Positions 26,091 through 35,094 of a stretch of DNA of 64,000 nucleotides are shown here, in pieces. The DNA comes from JACKCB01 sp964452775. GTDB lineage: Bacteria > Chloroflexota > Anaerolineae > Promineifilales > Promineifilaceae. Every line of letters begins with the position of its first letter. The stretch's first letter is position 1. The stretch spans positions 11,754-75,753 of the forward strand of contig CAYVQP010000010.1 in assembly GCA_964452775.1 (NCBI GenBank). Reading direction: 5' to 3'. The notes beneath the pieces are model-generated. The model was not told where the DNA came from. It made no database searches and was given only the letters and a program-made list of their open reading frames with translations. Position numbers and translations under genes: made by a program.

Positions 26091-27167
26091 CTAACCAATC
26101 ATCTGGATGGGGATGAAGTCAGTCTGCGAAGCGAGAGTCAGCAGGCTGACGCGAGCGGCAATGGCCCGGCTGATCTCCTGGAAGGCCAGCGCCGCCGGCG
26201 AATTGGGATAAGCGACTACCGCCGGCTCACCGGCATCGCCGCCTATGCGCACGTTGGCATCCAGCGGAATCGAACCGAGAAACGGCACGTCGAGGACGGT
26301 CGCCAGTTCCTCGCCGGCTCCCGAACCGAAGAACTCGCCGCTCATGTTTTCGATGACGCCGATGATGGGCACATCCAGCTTCTCGAACATCTTCAGGCCG
26401 CGCATGGCATCAGCGGCGGCGACTGCCATCGGCTGGGTGACGATGACCGCGCCGGTGAGTGGAATGGCCTGAGCCAGGGAAAGCTGCGCATCGCCCGTGC
26501 CGGGGGGCAGGTCAATGACCAGGTAATCCAGCTCGCCCCAATTGACATCGGTCAGCAATTGGCGGATGGCGCTGTGCAGCATGGGACCACGCCAGACCAG
26601 CGGCTGCTCCGGCTTGACCAGGAAGCCGGTGGAGATGAACTTCACCCCGTAGGCCTCTGCGGGGGTCATCTTGCGATCCTTGGGGGGAGGCATGACCTCG
26701 ACGCCCATCATGATCGGAATATTCGGCCCCAGGATGTCGGCGTCCAGCAGACCCACGCGAGCGCCGGACTGGGCGAGGGAGATAGCCAGGTTAACGGCCA
26801 CGGTGGATTTGCCCACGCCGCCCTTGCCGCTGGAGACGGCGATGGTGTTGCGGAACTGCTGCCCGACCTGCTGATTGATGCGCCGGTCCGTGGGCACGTT
26901 GGCGTCAAACTTGATCGCCACGCTGCCGATGCCGTCAATGGCAGCCAAAGCCGCGCGGGCGTCGCCCTCCATCTTGCCGCGTAATGGACAGGCCGGCGTG
27001 GTGAGCATGATGGTAAACGAGACATCACCGGCGGAGATGGACAGGTCGCGAATCATGTTCAGAGAGATCAGATCGCGGTGTAGTTCCGGCTCGATTACCG
27101 TGGATAGCGCCTGCCGGACGGCTTCCTCGGTAACGCTGCTCCGGTCACTCTTGGTTCGGTTAAACAT
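26091..27167 (-). CDS. mrp: Mrp/NBP35-family Fe-S carrier ATPase, lacking the C-terminal CxxC
   Basis: 358 residues: a MIP18 (DUF59) domain (about 10-95) and a P-loop ATPase (VSSGKGGVGKSTVAVNLA; DLPPGTGDAQ; IENMS). Mrp proteins transfer or load Fe-S clusters. Many carry CPxCG after IENMS; here the sequence is GEFFGSGAGEE, with no Cys. Other bacterial Mrp proteins also lack it, so function may persist by another route. Adjacent to the nuoI end of the complex I genes, whose products need clusters. Confidence 0.92.
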   Translation of the reverse strand: MFNRTKSDRSSVTEEAVRQALSTVIEPELHRDLISLNMIRDLSISAGDVSFTIMLTTPACPLRGKMEGDARAALAAIDGIGSVAIKFDANVPTDRRINQQVGQQFRNTIAVSSGKGGVGKSTVAVNLAISLAQSGARVGLLDADILGPNIPIMMGVEVMPPPKDRKMTPAEAYGVKFISTGFLVKPEQPLVWRGPMLHSAIRQLLTDVNWGELDYLVIDLPPGTGDAQLSLAQAIPLTGAVIVTQPMAVAAADAMRGLKMFEKLDVPIIGVIENMSGEFFGSGAGEELATVLDVPFLGSIPLDANVRIGGDAGEPAVVAYPNSPAALAFQEISRAIAARVSLLTLASQTDFIPIQMIG

Positions 27168-27193
27168 GGTAATCCTGTGCAGTTATTGGTCAC

Positions 27194-27226
27194 ACAGCCC
27201 GCAGCTCTTGGAAAGCTGCGGGCTGT
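27194..27226. terminator. 13-bp hairpin between nuoI and mrp
   Basis: ACAGCCCGCAGCT (27194-27206) and AGCTGCGGGCTGT (27214-27226) pair perfectly around a 7-base loop. It shares the CCCGCAG core with the repeat family. No clear T-run follows on the minus strand, so read-through into mrp is possible. Confidence 0.55.
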
Positions 27227-27250
27227 ATTGTTGGCATGGGGGGGTCAGAA

Positions 27251-27931
27251 CTAATAGTAGGCTCCCTGGTAATATAGCTCGGTCTTGTTCTCCTCGCTGA
27301 TAGTGGGGGTTTCGTCTTCTGCGCCGCGCCGCTTGCCCTTGCCGGCTTCCTTCATCAGGCGGGCTTCAGCTTCGGCGGCGGCCTTCTTGGGGGCAATTTC
27401 GCGCCAATAGCTGAGCGGTTTGCTGAGCCGGGCCTTGTCGTGAATGTGCGCGGTGGTGCGGTCATAGCTGGCCAGTTCGTAGTCATGATCCATCTTGATC
27501 GCGTCGAAGGGGCAGAACTCGGCGCATAAGCCGCAGTTCATGCAGATATCAATATCAATGTAGAACTTCTCCGGCTCCGGCTTGGGGCGACCGTTGGGCA
27601 ACGTGCCGCGAGTGATCCAGATGCATTGCGGCGGGCAGACCTTTGGGCAGATACCGCAGGAAGTACACCAGTCATGGCCCCACGCTTTACCCGGCTCCGG
27701 ATCGTCCGTAACCAGGAAAGGCACGAAGCGAAAGCGCTCCGGCACGGACAGCTTCTCTTCCGGGTAGTTGACCGTGATTGCGCCGGTGCCGCGTAGACTT
27801 TGCCGGTCGGTGAGGGCCTTGTCGTTGTAGTAGCGTCCACCCTGCGACATCCACTTGATGTCATCCAGGTAGGTGTCAACGAAATGTTTCATGGTGACCG
27901 CCATGCCGCGTAAAATGCCGAGTCCGTACAT
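27251..27931 (-). CDS. nuoI: NADH-quinone oxidoreductase subunit I (NuoI)
   Basis: 226 residues. Two 4Fe-4S ligand sets: CTSCGICPKVCP and CMNCGLCAEFCP. The protein passes electrons toward quinone as part of the peripheral arm. It is longer than E. coli NuoI (180) with a charged, Lys/Glu-rich C-terminal tail. It follows nuoCD by 69 bases and precedes mrp. Confidence 0.9.
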   Translation of the reverse strand: MYGLGILRGMAVTMKHFVDTYLDDIKWMSQGGRYYNDKALTDRQSLRGTGAITVNYPEEKLSVPERFRFVPFLVTDDPEPGKAWGHDWCTSCGICPKVCPPQCIWITRGTLPNGRPKPEPEKFYIDIDICMNCGLCAEFCPFDAIKMDHDYELASYDRTTAHIHDKARLSKPLSYWREIAPKKAAAEAEARLMKEAGKGKRRGAEDETPTISEENKTELYYQGAYY

Positions 27932-28000
27932 AGTTGCTCCTTAGAGTCCAATCATGCCGGGGCGCTCCCTCAGTCAGGCGCGCCGGCGCGAGAGGTATAT

Positions 28001-29812
28001 CTAGCGATCCACCTCGCCCAACACAATATCAATGCTGCCGAGAATGGCGACGATATCGGCTACCTTGTGCCCGATGCTCATGGGGCCGAGGGAAGTCAAA
28101 TTGATGAAGCTGGGAGCGCGCACATGATAGCGGTCCGGATTGGTGCCGCGACGCTGCCCGGTCACATAGTAGCCCAGTTCGCCTTTGGGGTTTTCTACCC
28201 TGCCATATGCTTCGCCGCTGCCCGGCAAGCGAAGTGCGTACTGCGGCTTGCCATCCACTACCGGCGCCCCCTGCGTCTCCTTCAGATAGGGCAGGACTTG
28301 CCTGATGATGCGCATGCTCTGGCGGATCTCGTCCAGCCGGATCAGGTAACGGTCGTAAATATCGCCGTTGTAGCGCACCGCCACATCAAAATCCAGGTGA
28401 TCATAGTAGGAGTAGGGGTCGGCGCGGCGCACGTCATATGGCACGCCGCTGGCGCGGAGCAAAGGACCGGCTGCGCTATAGGCGATAGCGTCTTCTGCCG
28501 ACAGGTAGCCGACGCCGATAGCGCGGGCGCGCACGATCTCGTTGTTGGTGACCAACCGGTCGAATTCGTCGAGGACCGGCGGAATGCGCTCGTAGATCAG
28601 TTCGTTCAGGAACTCCATGGTGGGCTGGGCGCGCACATGAGTGGGCAGATCGTAAGCGACGCCGCCGAAACGCATATAGTTGCACAGCATGCGCGCTCCG
28701 GAGGCTGCCTCGAACAGGTCCAGAATCATTTCCCGCTCAATATAGAAATAGAGCATGGGAGTCTGCAGCGCACCCAGATCGTTGAGCAGGAAACCCAACG
28801 CCCAGAGGTGATTGGCCATACGGGTCAACTCTACCATCAGGATGCGGATCCACTCGGCGCGCTCCGGCACTTCCACGCCCAACAATTTTTCGACCGCCAA
28901 CACATAGCCGTGGTTGTTGGACATGGAGGAGAGATAGTCCAGCCGGTCAGTGTATGGGATGTTTTGAATAAAGGTGTTGCGCTCGCCGATCTTCTCGTGG
29001 TTGCGGTGCAAATATCCCATCACCGGCTCAAGTTTCAACACGGTTTCGCCGTCGAGGGTGACCACCATGCGAAAGACGCCGTGGGTTGAAGGATGTTGCG
29101 GCCCCATGTTGACGGTCACCTTGTCCGTCTTCATGCCCGGCGTGGCGTCGCGGGTGACGGTTACGCCGGCATAGATCTCGGTGTCCACGTCAAAATCAAC
29201 GCTGTCGGGTAGCCAGCCGGGAGGATACTTCACATTTTTGCCATAGGGATTGCGCTCTTCGGCGCGGAATACCTTACCGTCCGGCCAGCGGCTGCCGAAG
29301 GGCTTGTGCTCTTCCTCGAAGAATGCCTCGCGAAAGTCCTTCCGCAAGGGGTGCCCCTCGAAGCCTTCCCACATGAGGATGCGGCGCAAGTCGGGATGGC
29401 CGTCGAAGCGGATACCAAGCAAATCCCAGATTTCGCGCTCCTGGAAGTCCGCGCCGGGCCACTGCGGAGTGAGCGAAGGGACGACCGGTTCGTCCCTATC
29501 CACCTGCACCTTCAGGACCAGCGCGCCGCCGCCCTGCTCGATGCTGTAGGTGTGGTAGACGACCTCCATCTTGTTTTCATTGATCAGGTCTACGCCGGTG
29601 ACGCTGGATAGATAGTTGAAACCCAGCTCTTCCCGGAGGTAAGTAGCGACCTCCGGCAATTTGCCGGCATCAATGATCAGCCCGCCATACCCTTCTCGAC
29701 TGTCATTCACCACACCTTCCGTGAATTTCTCCTTCAGGCGGTCCGTGGCGGCTTCCACCGGATCGGCGATAACGGGCTGGCTTTCGCTGGCTTCGAATAC
29801 TTCAATGGTCAT
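28001..29812 (-). CDS. nuoCD: Fused NADH-quinone oxidoreductase subunits C and D
   Basis: 603 residues. N-terminal half is NuoC (30 kDa subunit): EIWDLLGIRFDGHPDLRRIL. C-terminal half is NuoD (49 kDa subunit) from about residue 232: NMGPQHPSTHG, YLHRNHEKIGE, and ending DIVLGEVDR. NiFe-hydrogenase Cys pairs are absent, so it is complex I, not a hydrogenase. It lies between nuoB and nuoI; nuoA, E-H and J-N are not in the window. Confidence 0.95.
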   Translation of the reverse strand: MTIEVFEASESQPVIADPVEAATDRLKEKFTEGVVNDSREGYGGLIIDAGKLPEVATYLREELGFNYLSSVTGVDLINENKMEVVYHTYSIEQGGGALVLKVQVDRDEPVVPSLTPQWPGADFQEREIWDLLGIRFDGHPDLRRILMWEGFEGHPLRKDFREAFFEEEHKPFGSRWPDGKVFRAEERNPYGKNVKYPPGWLPDSVDFDVDTEIYAGVTVTRDATPGMKTDKVTVNMGPQHPSTHGVFRMVVTLDGETVLKLEPVMGYLHRNHEKIGERNTFIQNIPYTDRLDYLSSMSNNHGYVLAVEKLLGVEVPERAEWIRILMVELTRMANHLWALGFLLNDLGALQTPMLYFYIEREMILDLFEAASGARMLCNYMRFGGVAYDLPTHVRAQPTMEFLNELIYERIPPVLDEFDRLVTNNEIVRARAIGVGYLSAEDAIAYSAAGPLLRASGVPYDVRRADPYSYYDHLDFDVAVRYNGDIYDRYLIRLDEIRQSMRIIRQVLPYLKETQGAPVVDGKPQYALRLPGSGEAYGRVENPKGELGYYVTGQRRGTNPDRYHVRAPSFINLTSLGPMSIGHKVADIVAILGSIDIVLGEVDR

Positions 29813-29849
29813 TGGCTACTCCACTCTAATGAATCCTCTCGTGAAGTGA

Positions 29850-29926
29850 GGGCAAAAACCCCGCAGATCCTTCACTGGTCTCTTATGGAGCGAACGCTCT
29901 CAACCAGAGCTGCGGGATTTCCATAA
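29850..29926. repeat. CCCCGCAG hairpin repeat inside the nuo operon
   Basis: AAACCCCGCAG (29856-29866) pairs with CTGCGGGATTT (29910-29920) apart from one mismatch; an inner GAGCG-AA-CGCTC stem lies at 29888-29899. Flanks GGGCAAAA and CCATAAAT match other copies. Placed between nuoB and nuoCD, it could cause partial termination or act as an RNA-processing site. Confidence 0.6.
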
Positions 29927-29927
29927 A

Positions 29928-30593
29928 TCAGGCGGCCGGCGCTTCTTCCGATTCTGCGGCGGGGGCGGATTCTGTCTGGGCCTTGCCGGCTTCCCGGCGA
30001 ATGATGTCCAGTTGGCGAAGATCGACAAGGTCCGGCCCGAGGATCGGAATGGGAACGACCTCAGCCGGGGCGTCCTTGCGATACCAGGGTACGGTCAGCA
30101 CGGACTGCTCATCAATCTTCAATTGCAGGGCGATCAGGCCGTTGATCAGGGCCTGGGGCGTGGGCGGGCAGCCGGGGACATACACGTCAACCGGGATGAA
30201 CTTGTCAATCCCATCAACGACATTGTAGCCCTCTTTGAAGGGCCCGCCGCCGCTGGCGCAAGCGCCCATGCTGAGCACATATCGCGGCTCCGGCATCTGA
30301 TTGTAAAGGCGCACAATGGTGGGCACCATTTTCTTAGTAACCGTGCCGGAGATAATCATCAGGTCGGCTTGTCGGGGGGTGGCTCGAAACACTTCCATGC
30401 CGAAGCGGGCTAAATCGAAGCGGCTGGAAGCTGTGCAAATCATCTCAATAGCGCAACAGGCCAGCCCAAACGCCATCGGCCAGATCGAGTTTCGCCGTGA
30501 CCAGTTGTAGATGCTGTTGAGGCTGGTGATAAAAACGTTGTTGGCTAAATCCCGTGGGACGGGAACATCAGATGTCAGGGCGTCAGTTGTCAT
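29928..30593 (-). CDS. nuoB: NADH-quinone oxidoreductase subunit B (NuoB)
   Basis: 221 residues. The four N2-cluster ligands are present: the CC pair in GLACCAIEM, then MGACASGGG and PGCPPTPQ. The C-terminus has a long acidic/Ala tail. It overlaps the IscX-like gene by four bases (ATGA), so their translation is coupled. Confidence 0.95.
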   Translation of the reverse strand: MTTDALTSDVPVPRDLANNVFITSLNSIYNWSRRNSIWPMAFGLACCAIEMICTASSRFDLARFGMEVFRATPRQADLMIISGTVTKKMVPTIVRLYNQMPEPRYVLSMGACASGGGPFKEGYNVVDGIDKFIPVDVYVPGCPPTPQALINGLIALQLKIDEQSVLTVPWYRKDAPAEVVPIPILGPDLVDLRQLDIIRREAGKAQTESAPAAESEEAPAA

Positions 30594-30874
30594 TGACTCT
30601 TCGCCTCCTCAAACCAGGTGATCAGAATGTCCTCTAAGAGACGTTCGGTTGCCATCGCTGGGTCATCCGCAAATTCCGGCAACGAGGTGACCAGTTCGGC
30701 CAGCTCCTTCAAACCTACCTGCTCCGGTTCCAAATGCGGATAACGTTCCAACAGCGTCACTGCGATCGCATAGGTGGCATCCCAATAGAGATCGTGACCT
30801 TCAAGGGAAGCCATACCGATGGGAACCTGCACTCGACGTTGATAAAGTCGCCTAATGATACCGCAATCCTCCAT
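30590..30874 (-). CDS. IscX-like iron-sulfur assembly accessory protein
   Basis: 94 residues. From about residue 29 it matches IscX (YfhJ) closely by eye: DLYWDATYAIAVTLLERYP, LPEFADDP, ERLLEDILITWFEEA. Usual length is about 66, and an internal Met at 30814 would give 74 residues, which may be the true start. IscX binds IscS and regulates cluster assembly in proteobacteria. Linked by a four-base overlap to nuoB, whose N2 cluster is made of Fe-S. Presence outside iscRSUA is notable. Confidence 0.75.
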   Translation of the reverse strand: MEDCGIIRRLYQRRVQVPIGMASLEGHDLYWDATYAIAVTLLERYPHLEPEQVGLKELAELVTSLPEFADDPAMATERLLEDILITWFEEAKSQ

Positions 30875-30966
30875 GGGTGACTAGCGGAATATTAATGATG
30901 GATTTCACAATCGTTGTTGTTGGTCCCCGACCAATCAGCAGAAATCAAGGCAGTTGATGATTCGGG

Positions 30967-30972
30967 TATAAT
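30967..30972 (+). promoter_or_regulatory. -10 box for the DoxX-like gene
   Basis: TATAAT lies 51 bases before the ATG at 31023. No clear -35 at the right distance. Confidence 0.4.
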
Positions 30973-31022
30973 CGCCCCATACACGCGCCTACTGGCGGCG
31001 TAAAGAAGAGAATCGCTCGATC

Positions 31023-31445
31023 ATGCCTCGTAATCCTTTGCATACTTTACTCCGGCTGGCGGTCGCCTTCATCTGGCTGTGGACCGGGCTGGTGGTGCTT
31101 TTCCTGTCGCCCATCGAGGAGAGCGTGGCTCTGATGGCCCCGTTAGGACTGCCGGCGCGGCCGGCGCTGTTGTTGATCATCCTCGTTGCTCTGGCCGAAA
31201 TAGTGTTGGGTGGCCTGACGCTGATCAACTGGCATGTCCGGCTGTGGAGCCTAATCCAGATGGGGTTGATTGTCGCCTTCACGCTGATACTTACAATTCT
31301 GTACCCCGAGTTGTGGTTTCATCCCTTCGGCCCGATCAGCAAGAACGTACCACTGTTGGCGGCGACGATCATTCTGTATTCCTGGGAATCGCAGAGGGAG
31401 CGGGAACGGCGACGGGTGTTCAGTTTTCCGGATGAATCCAGGTAG
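31023..31445 (+). CDS. DoxX-like small membrane protein
   Basis: 140 residues with four predicted membrane helices (LRLAVAFIWLWTGLVVLFLS, ALLLIILVALAEIVLGGL, LWSLIQMGLIVAFTLIL, VPLLAATIILYSW) and a charged C-terminus. The layout and SPIEESVALMAPLGL segment resemble DoxX_3-type proteins, whose function is unclear. It stands alone between divergent nuo genes and the ATP-grasp gene. Confidence 0.7.
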   Translation: MPRNPLHTLLRLAVAFIWLWTGLVVLFLSPIEESVALMAPLGLPARPALLLIILVALAEIVLGGLTLINWHVRLWSLIQMGLIVAFTLILTILYPELWFHPFGPISKNVPLLAATIILYSWESQRERERRRVFSFPDESR

Positions 31446-31559
31446 CTGTGCGCATCAATTTGACCTCGCCGTGTGGTGAGGATGTCACCATTTGTGGGCG
31501 GCTCTTTTCCGGCGTGTAGGGCGATGCGTTCGCCGGGATGATTGGCTGAGGACCGGCGG

Positions 31560-31588
31560 TTGCGGCGGCTGTTGAAGCGTGGGATAAT
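31560..31588 (+). promoter_or_regulatory. Promoter for the ATP-grasp gene
   Basis: TTGCGG (31560-31565), 17-base spacer, GATAAT (31583-31588) with extended TGG. It lies 29 bases before the ATG. Confidence 0.6.
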
Positions 31589-31617
31589 GCCGGCGGACTA
31601 TTGAGGAGGAAGCCGGA

Positions 31618-32532
31618 ATGAGCAGCGAGATGGGCAAGAAAATTGGGCTGATCATTGGGCGGGAGTGGAGTTGGCCGCCGGCGTTCATCAACGGCGTCGC
31701 CGCGCGCGAGGAAGGCGTCATTGCCGAGTTTGTGCAGCTGGGCGGCACGACGCTGGAGGATGTCTGCGAATACGATGTGATCATCGATCGCATGTCGCAC
31801 GAGATCCCCTATTATCGAACCTTCATGAAATACGCCGCTCTCAAGGGCGTCTACGTGATCAACGATCCCTACACCTGGTCGGCCGACGACAAGTTCTTTG
31901 GGTTGGCGCTGATGAAAAAGCTGGGTCTGCGGATTCCGGCCACCGTGGCGCTGCCTAACAAGCGGGTTGAAACGCAGGTGGTGGCGGAGGGTTTCCGTAA
32001 CCTGTTCTATCCGATGGACTGGAAAGGCATCATTGATTACGTGGGAACCCCGGCCATCTTGAAGGACATCCACACCGGCGGCCGGCCGTTTTCGCGCCGG
32101 GTGGCCGATGGCGATGACCTTATTCGCATGTACGATGAAAGCGATGTGCGCACGGTAATCTTGCAACAACTGATCGAGACGGAGCAGCACATTCATTGCT
32201 TCGTGATTGGCCGGGAGCACGCGCGGGCCATGGCTTATTCGCTGGCGGAAGACAAGTATCTGCCGGAGATCGCCCTTGCCGGCCCGGCGCAAGTTGCTCA
32301 GCTAGAAGCGGACGCGCTGCGCATTTGCCGGACCTATGGCTACGACATGAACATGGTCGAGTTTGCAATCCATGAGGGAGAGGCTTACGTGATCAATCCC
32401 TCTAACCCGGCGCCGGTGATTGATATTGACCAGATGCCGGTGGATCACTTCCATTGGTGTGTGAACACGCTGATTGATTTTGCAGTCAAGATGGCATTTG
32501 AGCCTCGGGAGCAGGGGCCGTGGCCCTGGTGA
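31618..32532 (+). CDS. ATP-grasp family ligase, RimK-like
   Basis: 304 residues. The ATP-grasp pattern is visible: a Lys-bearing central strand (AILKDIHTGG), the EQHIHCFVIG strand pair, and the metal end LTYGYDMNMVEFAIHEGEAYVINPSNPAPVID. GAGGAGGAAG precedes the start. Members join a carboxylate to an amine or other acceptor. No partner gene identifies the product, and the substrate cannot be read. Confidence 0.78.
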   Translation: MSSEMGKKIGLIIGREWSWPPAFINGVAAREEGVIAEFVQLGGTTLEDVCEYDVIIDRMSHEIPYYRTFMKYAALKGVYVINDPYTWSADDKFFGLALMKKLGLRIPATVALPNKRVETQVVAEGFRNLFYPMDWKGIIDYVGTPAILKDIHTGGRPFSRRVADGDDLIRMYDESDVRTVILQQLIETEQHIHCFVIGREHARAMAYSLAEDKYLPEIALAGPAQVAQLEADALRICRTYGYDMNMVEFAIHEGEAYVINPSNPAPVIDIDQMPVDHFHWCVNTLIDFAVKMAFEPREQGPWPW

Positions 32533-32743
32533 ATCAGCCGGCCGCCGGCCGGCGCAAATTGCCCTCGCCCTGACCCATGCTATAATTGCGGGCGCTTATG
32601 TGGTTGCTGCAAGCGCCTATTTTAGACGATAGAACGCTCCCCGCCGCCCCCGCAAGATTGATGTTGCCCGGCGAGTAGCATGGCCGGCGCTTGATGTGCC
32701 CTGGTCATGCTGGTGATGCGTAAAACAGTGGAGAGAGAAAGGC
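32533..32743. promoter_or_regulatory. Upstream region of glgP with extended -10 promoter
   Basis: TTGCCC (32559-32564), 16-base spacer, TATAAT (32581-32586) with extended TGC. A leader of about 150 bases follows with no clear riboswitch or uORF. Confidence 0.6.
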
Positions 32744-34701
32744 ATGACGCCGCTTGATAAGAAGATGCCGGCCAAAATAGGCCGGCTTTCTGAGATCGCC
32801 TACAACCTTTGGTGGAGCTGGACCCCAGAAGCCCGAACACTTTTCAAACAACTGGATTTGACACTCTGGCGGCAAACCAATCACAACCCGGTGCTGATGC
32901 TGCTGGAAATGTCTGATGAAGATCTTCAGCGTGCGGCCGATAACCCGGCGTTTATTCGCCAATATCGCAAGGTGCTGATGATGATGGACCGGGAGATCGA
33001 GAACGGTCATTCCTGGTTCCACATCACCTATCCGGAANNNNNNNNNNNNNNNNNNNNNNNNNNNNNNNNNNNNNNNNNNNNNNNNNNNNNNNNNNNNNNN
33101 NNNNNNNNNNNNNNNNNNNNNNNNNNNNNNNNNNNNNTCGCGTATACGCTCGTGTGTGGACCGTTCAGGTAGGGCGCACGTCACTCTACCTGATGGATAC
33201 CGATGTGGATGAAAACGATCCCTGGAACCGGGAACTATCCGCCCGCTTGTATTCCGGCGACGGCGAGATGCGCATCCGGCAAGAGATCCTGCTGGGCATC
33301 GGCGGCGTGCGTATGCTGCGCAAGCTGGGTATTGAGCCGGCGGTATGGCATATGAACGAGGGTCACTCCGCCTTTTTGGTGCTGGAGTGCCTGCGCGAGC
33401 TGGTCCTGGAAGGGCTGCCGTTCCGCGAGGCGTTGGAGACGGTGCGCCGGCGCACGGTGTTTACTACGCACACGCCGGTTCCTGCCGGACATGATGCATT
33501 TCCCTTCCACATGGTGGAAACGTACCTGGCCAACTACTGGAATGAATTGGGCCTGACTCGCCAGGAGTTTATGGAGCTGGGCGAACATCAGGAAAGCTGG
33601 GGTACGGCCTTTAACATGACCGTACTGGCCCTGCATACTTCCGGCTACATCAACGGGGTGAGCGCGCTGCATGGTCAGGTCTCGCGAGAGATGTGGCAAA
33701 GCGTCTGGCCGGGCAAGACCGTGGACGAAGTGCCCATTACCCATGTGACCAACGGCGTCCACCTTCCGACATGGCTGCCGAATGAGACGGGCACGCTCTG
33801 GCATAAGTACCTGGGGCCGAATTGGCTGGAAAGACAGGATGACCCGCGCTTGTGGCACCACCTGGATGAAATTCCGGACAGCGAGCTTTGGGATCTGCAC
33901 GTGGTATTGAAGCGCAAGTTGATGGCCTTCTTGCGGGCGCGCGTCCGGCAACGCTGGCTGCGCGGGCATATTGATGCCACCCAGGCGTTGACCAATGCCA
34001 TGCTAATGGACTCCAGCGTGCTCACCATCGGCTTTGCCCGGCGGTTCGCCACCTACAAGCGGGCGACCTTGATCTTCAAGGATATGCAGCGGCTGCGGCG
34101 CATCCTGACCAACACCTACCGGCCGGTGCAGATCATCTTTGCCGGCAAGGCGCACCCGGCGGACGACCCCGGCAAAATGCTGGTGCAGACTATCTACAAT
34201 CTGGCCAAGAACCACGAGCTGGGTGGGCGCGTCGCTTTCATCGAAGATTACGACATGAATATGGCGCGCTACCTGGTGGCAGGTGTTGATGTCTGGCTGA
34301 ACACTCCCTTGCGCCCCAGGGAGGCCAGCGGCACCAGCGGCATGAAAGCGGCGCTCAACGGCATCCCCAATTTCAGCATCCTCGATGGTTGGTGGGCGGA
34401 AGGTTACAACGGTGCAAACGGCTGGGCGATTGGCGGCGAACGGATATACACGAACCGCGATGAGCAGGACCTGGCCGACGCCAACGATATCTACGAGGTG
34501 TTGGAAAAGGAGATCGTGCCGCTCTACTATCAGCGTGATGGCGATGACATTCCCCGCGGCTGGGTAAAGGTGATGCGCGAGTCAATTCGCTCAAATGCCC
34601 CGACCTACAGCATGCGCCGGATGCTGAAGGAATACGCCAATCTCCTGTACGTCCCGGCTATGATGTCGCACGAGCAACTTGAGGCAGAACCGGCGCTGTG
34701 A
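32744..34701 (+). CDS. glgP: Alpha-glucan phosphorylase (GT35), interrupted by a gap
   Basis: N-terminal part 32744-33037 (MPAKIGRLSEIAYNLWWSW) and C-terminal part 33138-34701, split by 100 N. The two parts are in different frames relative to each other, so the gap is not 100 bases. By comparison with the family about 100 residues are missing, including the glucan-side loops. The C-part holds the pyridoxal-phosphate lysine in ASGTSGMKAALNG and the RQEILLGIGGVRML helix. The enzyme releases glucose-1-phosphate from glycogen-type glucans. Confidence 0.9.
33038..33137. other. Scaffold gap, 100 N, in glgP
   Basis: Placeholder gap within the glucan phosphorylase. The missing segment is probably near 300 bases, judged from family length; the local frame change supports a false size. 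Confidence 0.98.
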
Positions 34702-34716
34702 CCCCCGGCCGGGAAA

Positions 34717-35058
34717 ATGAGACTCTGGCTGCGCCGGCTCGGCTGTTTGCTGTTGGTCATCGGTTGGCTGGCGATTATGCTCATCCCGGCCGTGGCCTTT
34801 GTGCTCGCTACCAGAGACCAGATTCAAGTTGGAAGTGCGCCGGCGCAATACACGCGCCTGTTTCTGATCAGCGAGCCTGACACGCAGGGGATCGGCCTCG
34901 AGCGCGCCCGATGGGCAGACGAAAGCCAACGGTGCGTGCAGACAACGGTAAGCTATCTGATGTGGGAGGGACAGGGCAACGGCGTGCTTCATTGCCAGTG
35001 CTTTGATGATCAGGGCGGGGTCGTATCTGTCGAACAGGCGGCCTGCCGGAACGAATGA
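34717..35058 (+). CDS. Uncharacterised small membrane-anchored protein
   Basis: 113 residues: one N-terminal hydrophobic helix (LGCLLLVIGWLAIMLIPAVAFVLA), then a mainly outside domain with four Cys (RCVQT, HCQCFD, AACRNE) that could form two disulfides. No family recognised. It starts 15 bases after glgP. Confidence 0.6.
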   Translation: MRLWLRRLGCLLLVIGWLAIMLIPAVAFVLATRDQIQVGSAPAQYTRLFLISEPDTQGIGLERARWADESQRCVQTTVSYLMWEGQGNGVLHCQCFDDQGGVVSVEQAACRNE

Positions 35059-35076
35059 GCAAGACAACGCCTGCTG

Positions 35077-35085
35077 TGGTACAAT
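35077..35085 (+). promoter_or_regulatory. Extended -10 promoter, possibly leaderless transcript
   Basis: TGGTACAAT ends at 35085, only 7-10 bases before the GTG (35092) and ATG (35095). If transcription begins at the usual distance the mRNA has almost no leader. Confidence 0.45.
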
Positions 35086-35094
35086 AGGGGTGTG

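Noticed and set aside
28067..29089. 340-codon plus-strand open frame
   Set aside because: Antisense shadow of nuoCD.
28001..29812. NiFe hydrogenase large subunit
   Set aside because: Lacks the two CxxC ligand pairs; has HPSTHG and a NuoC fusion, so it is complex I.
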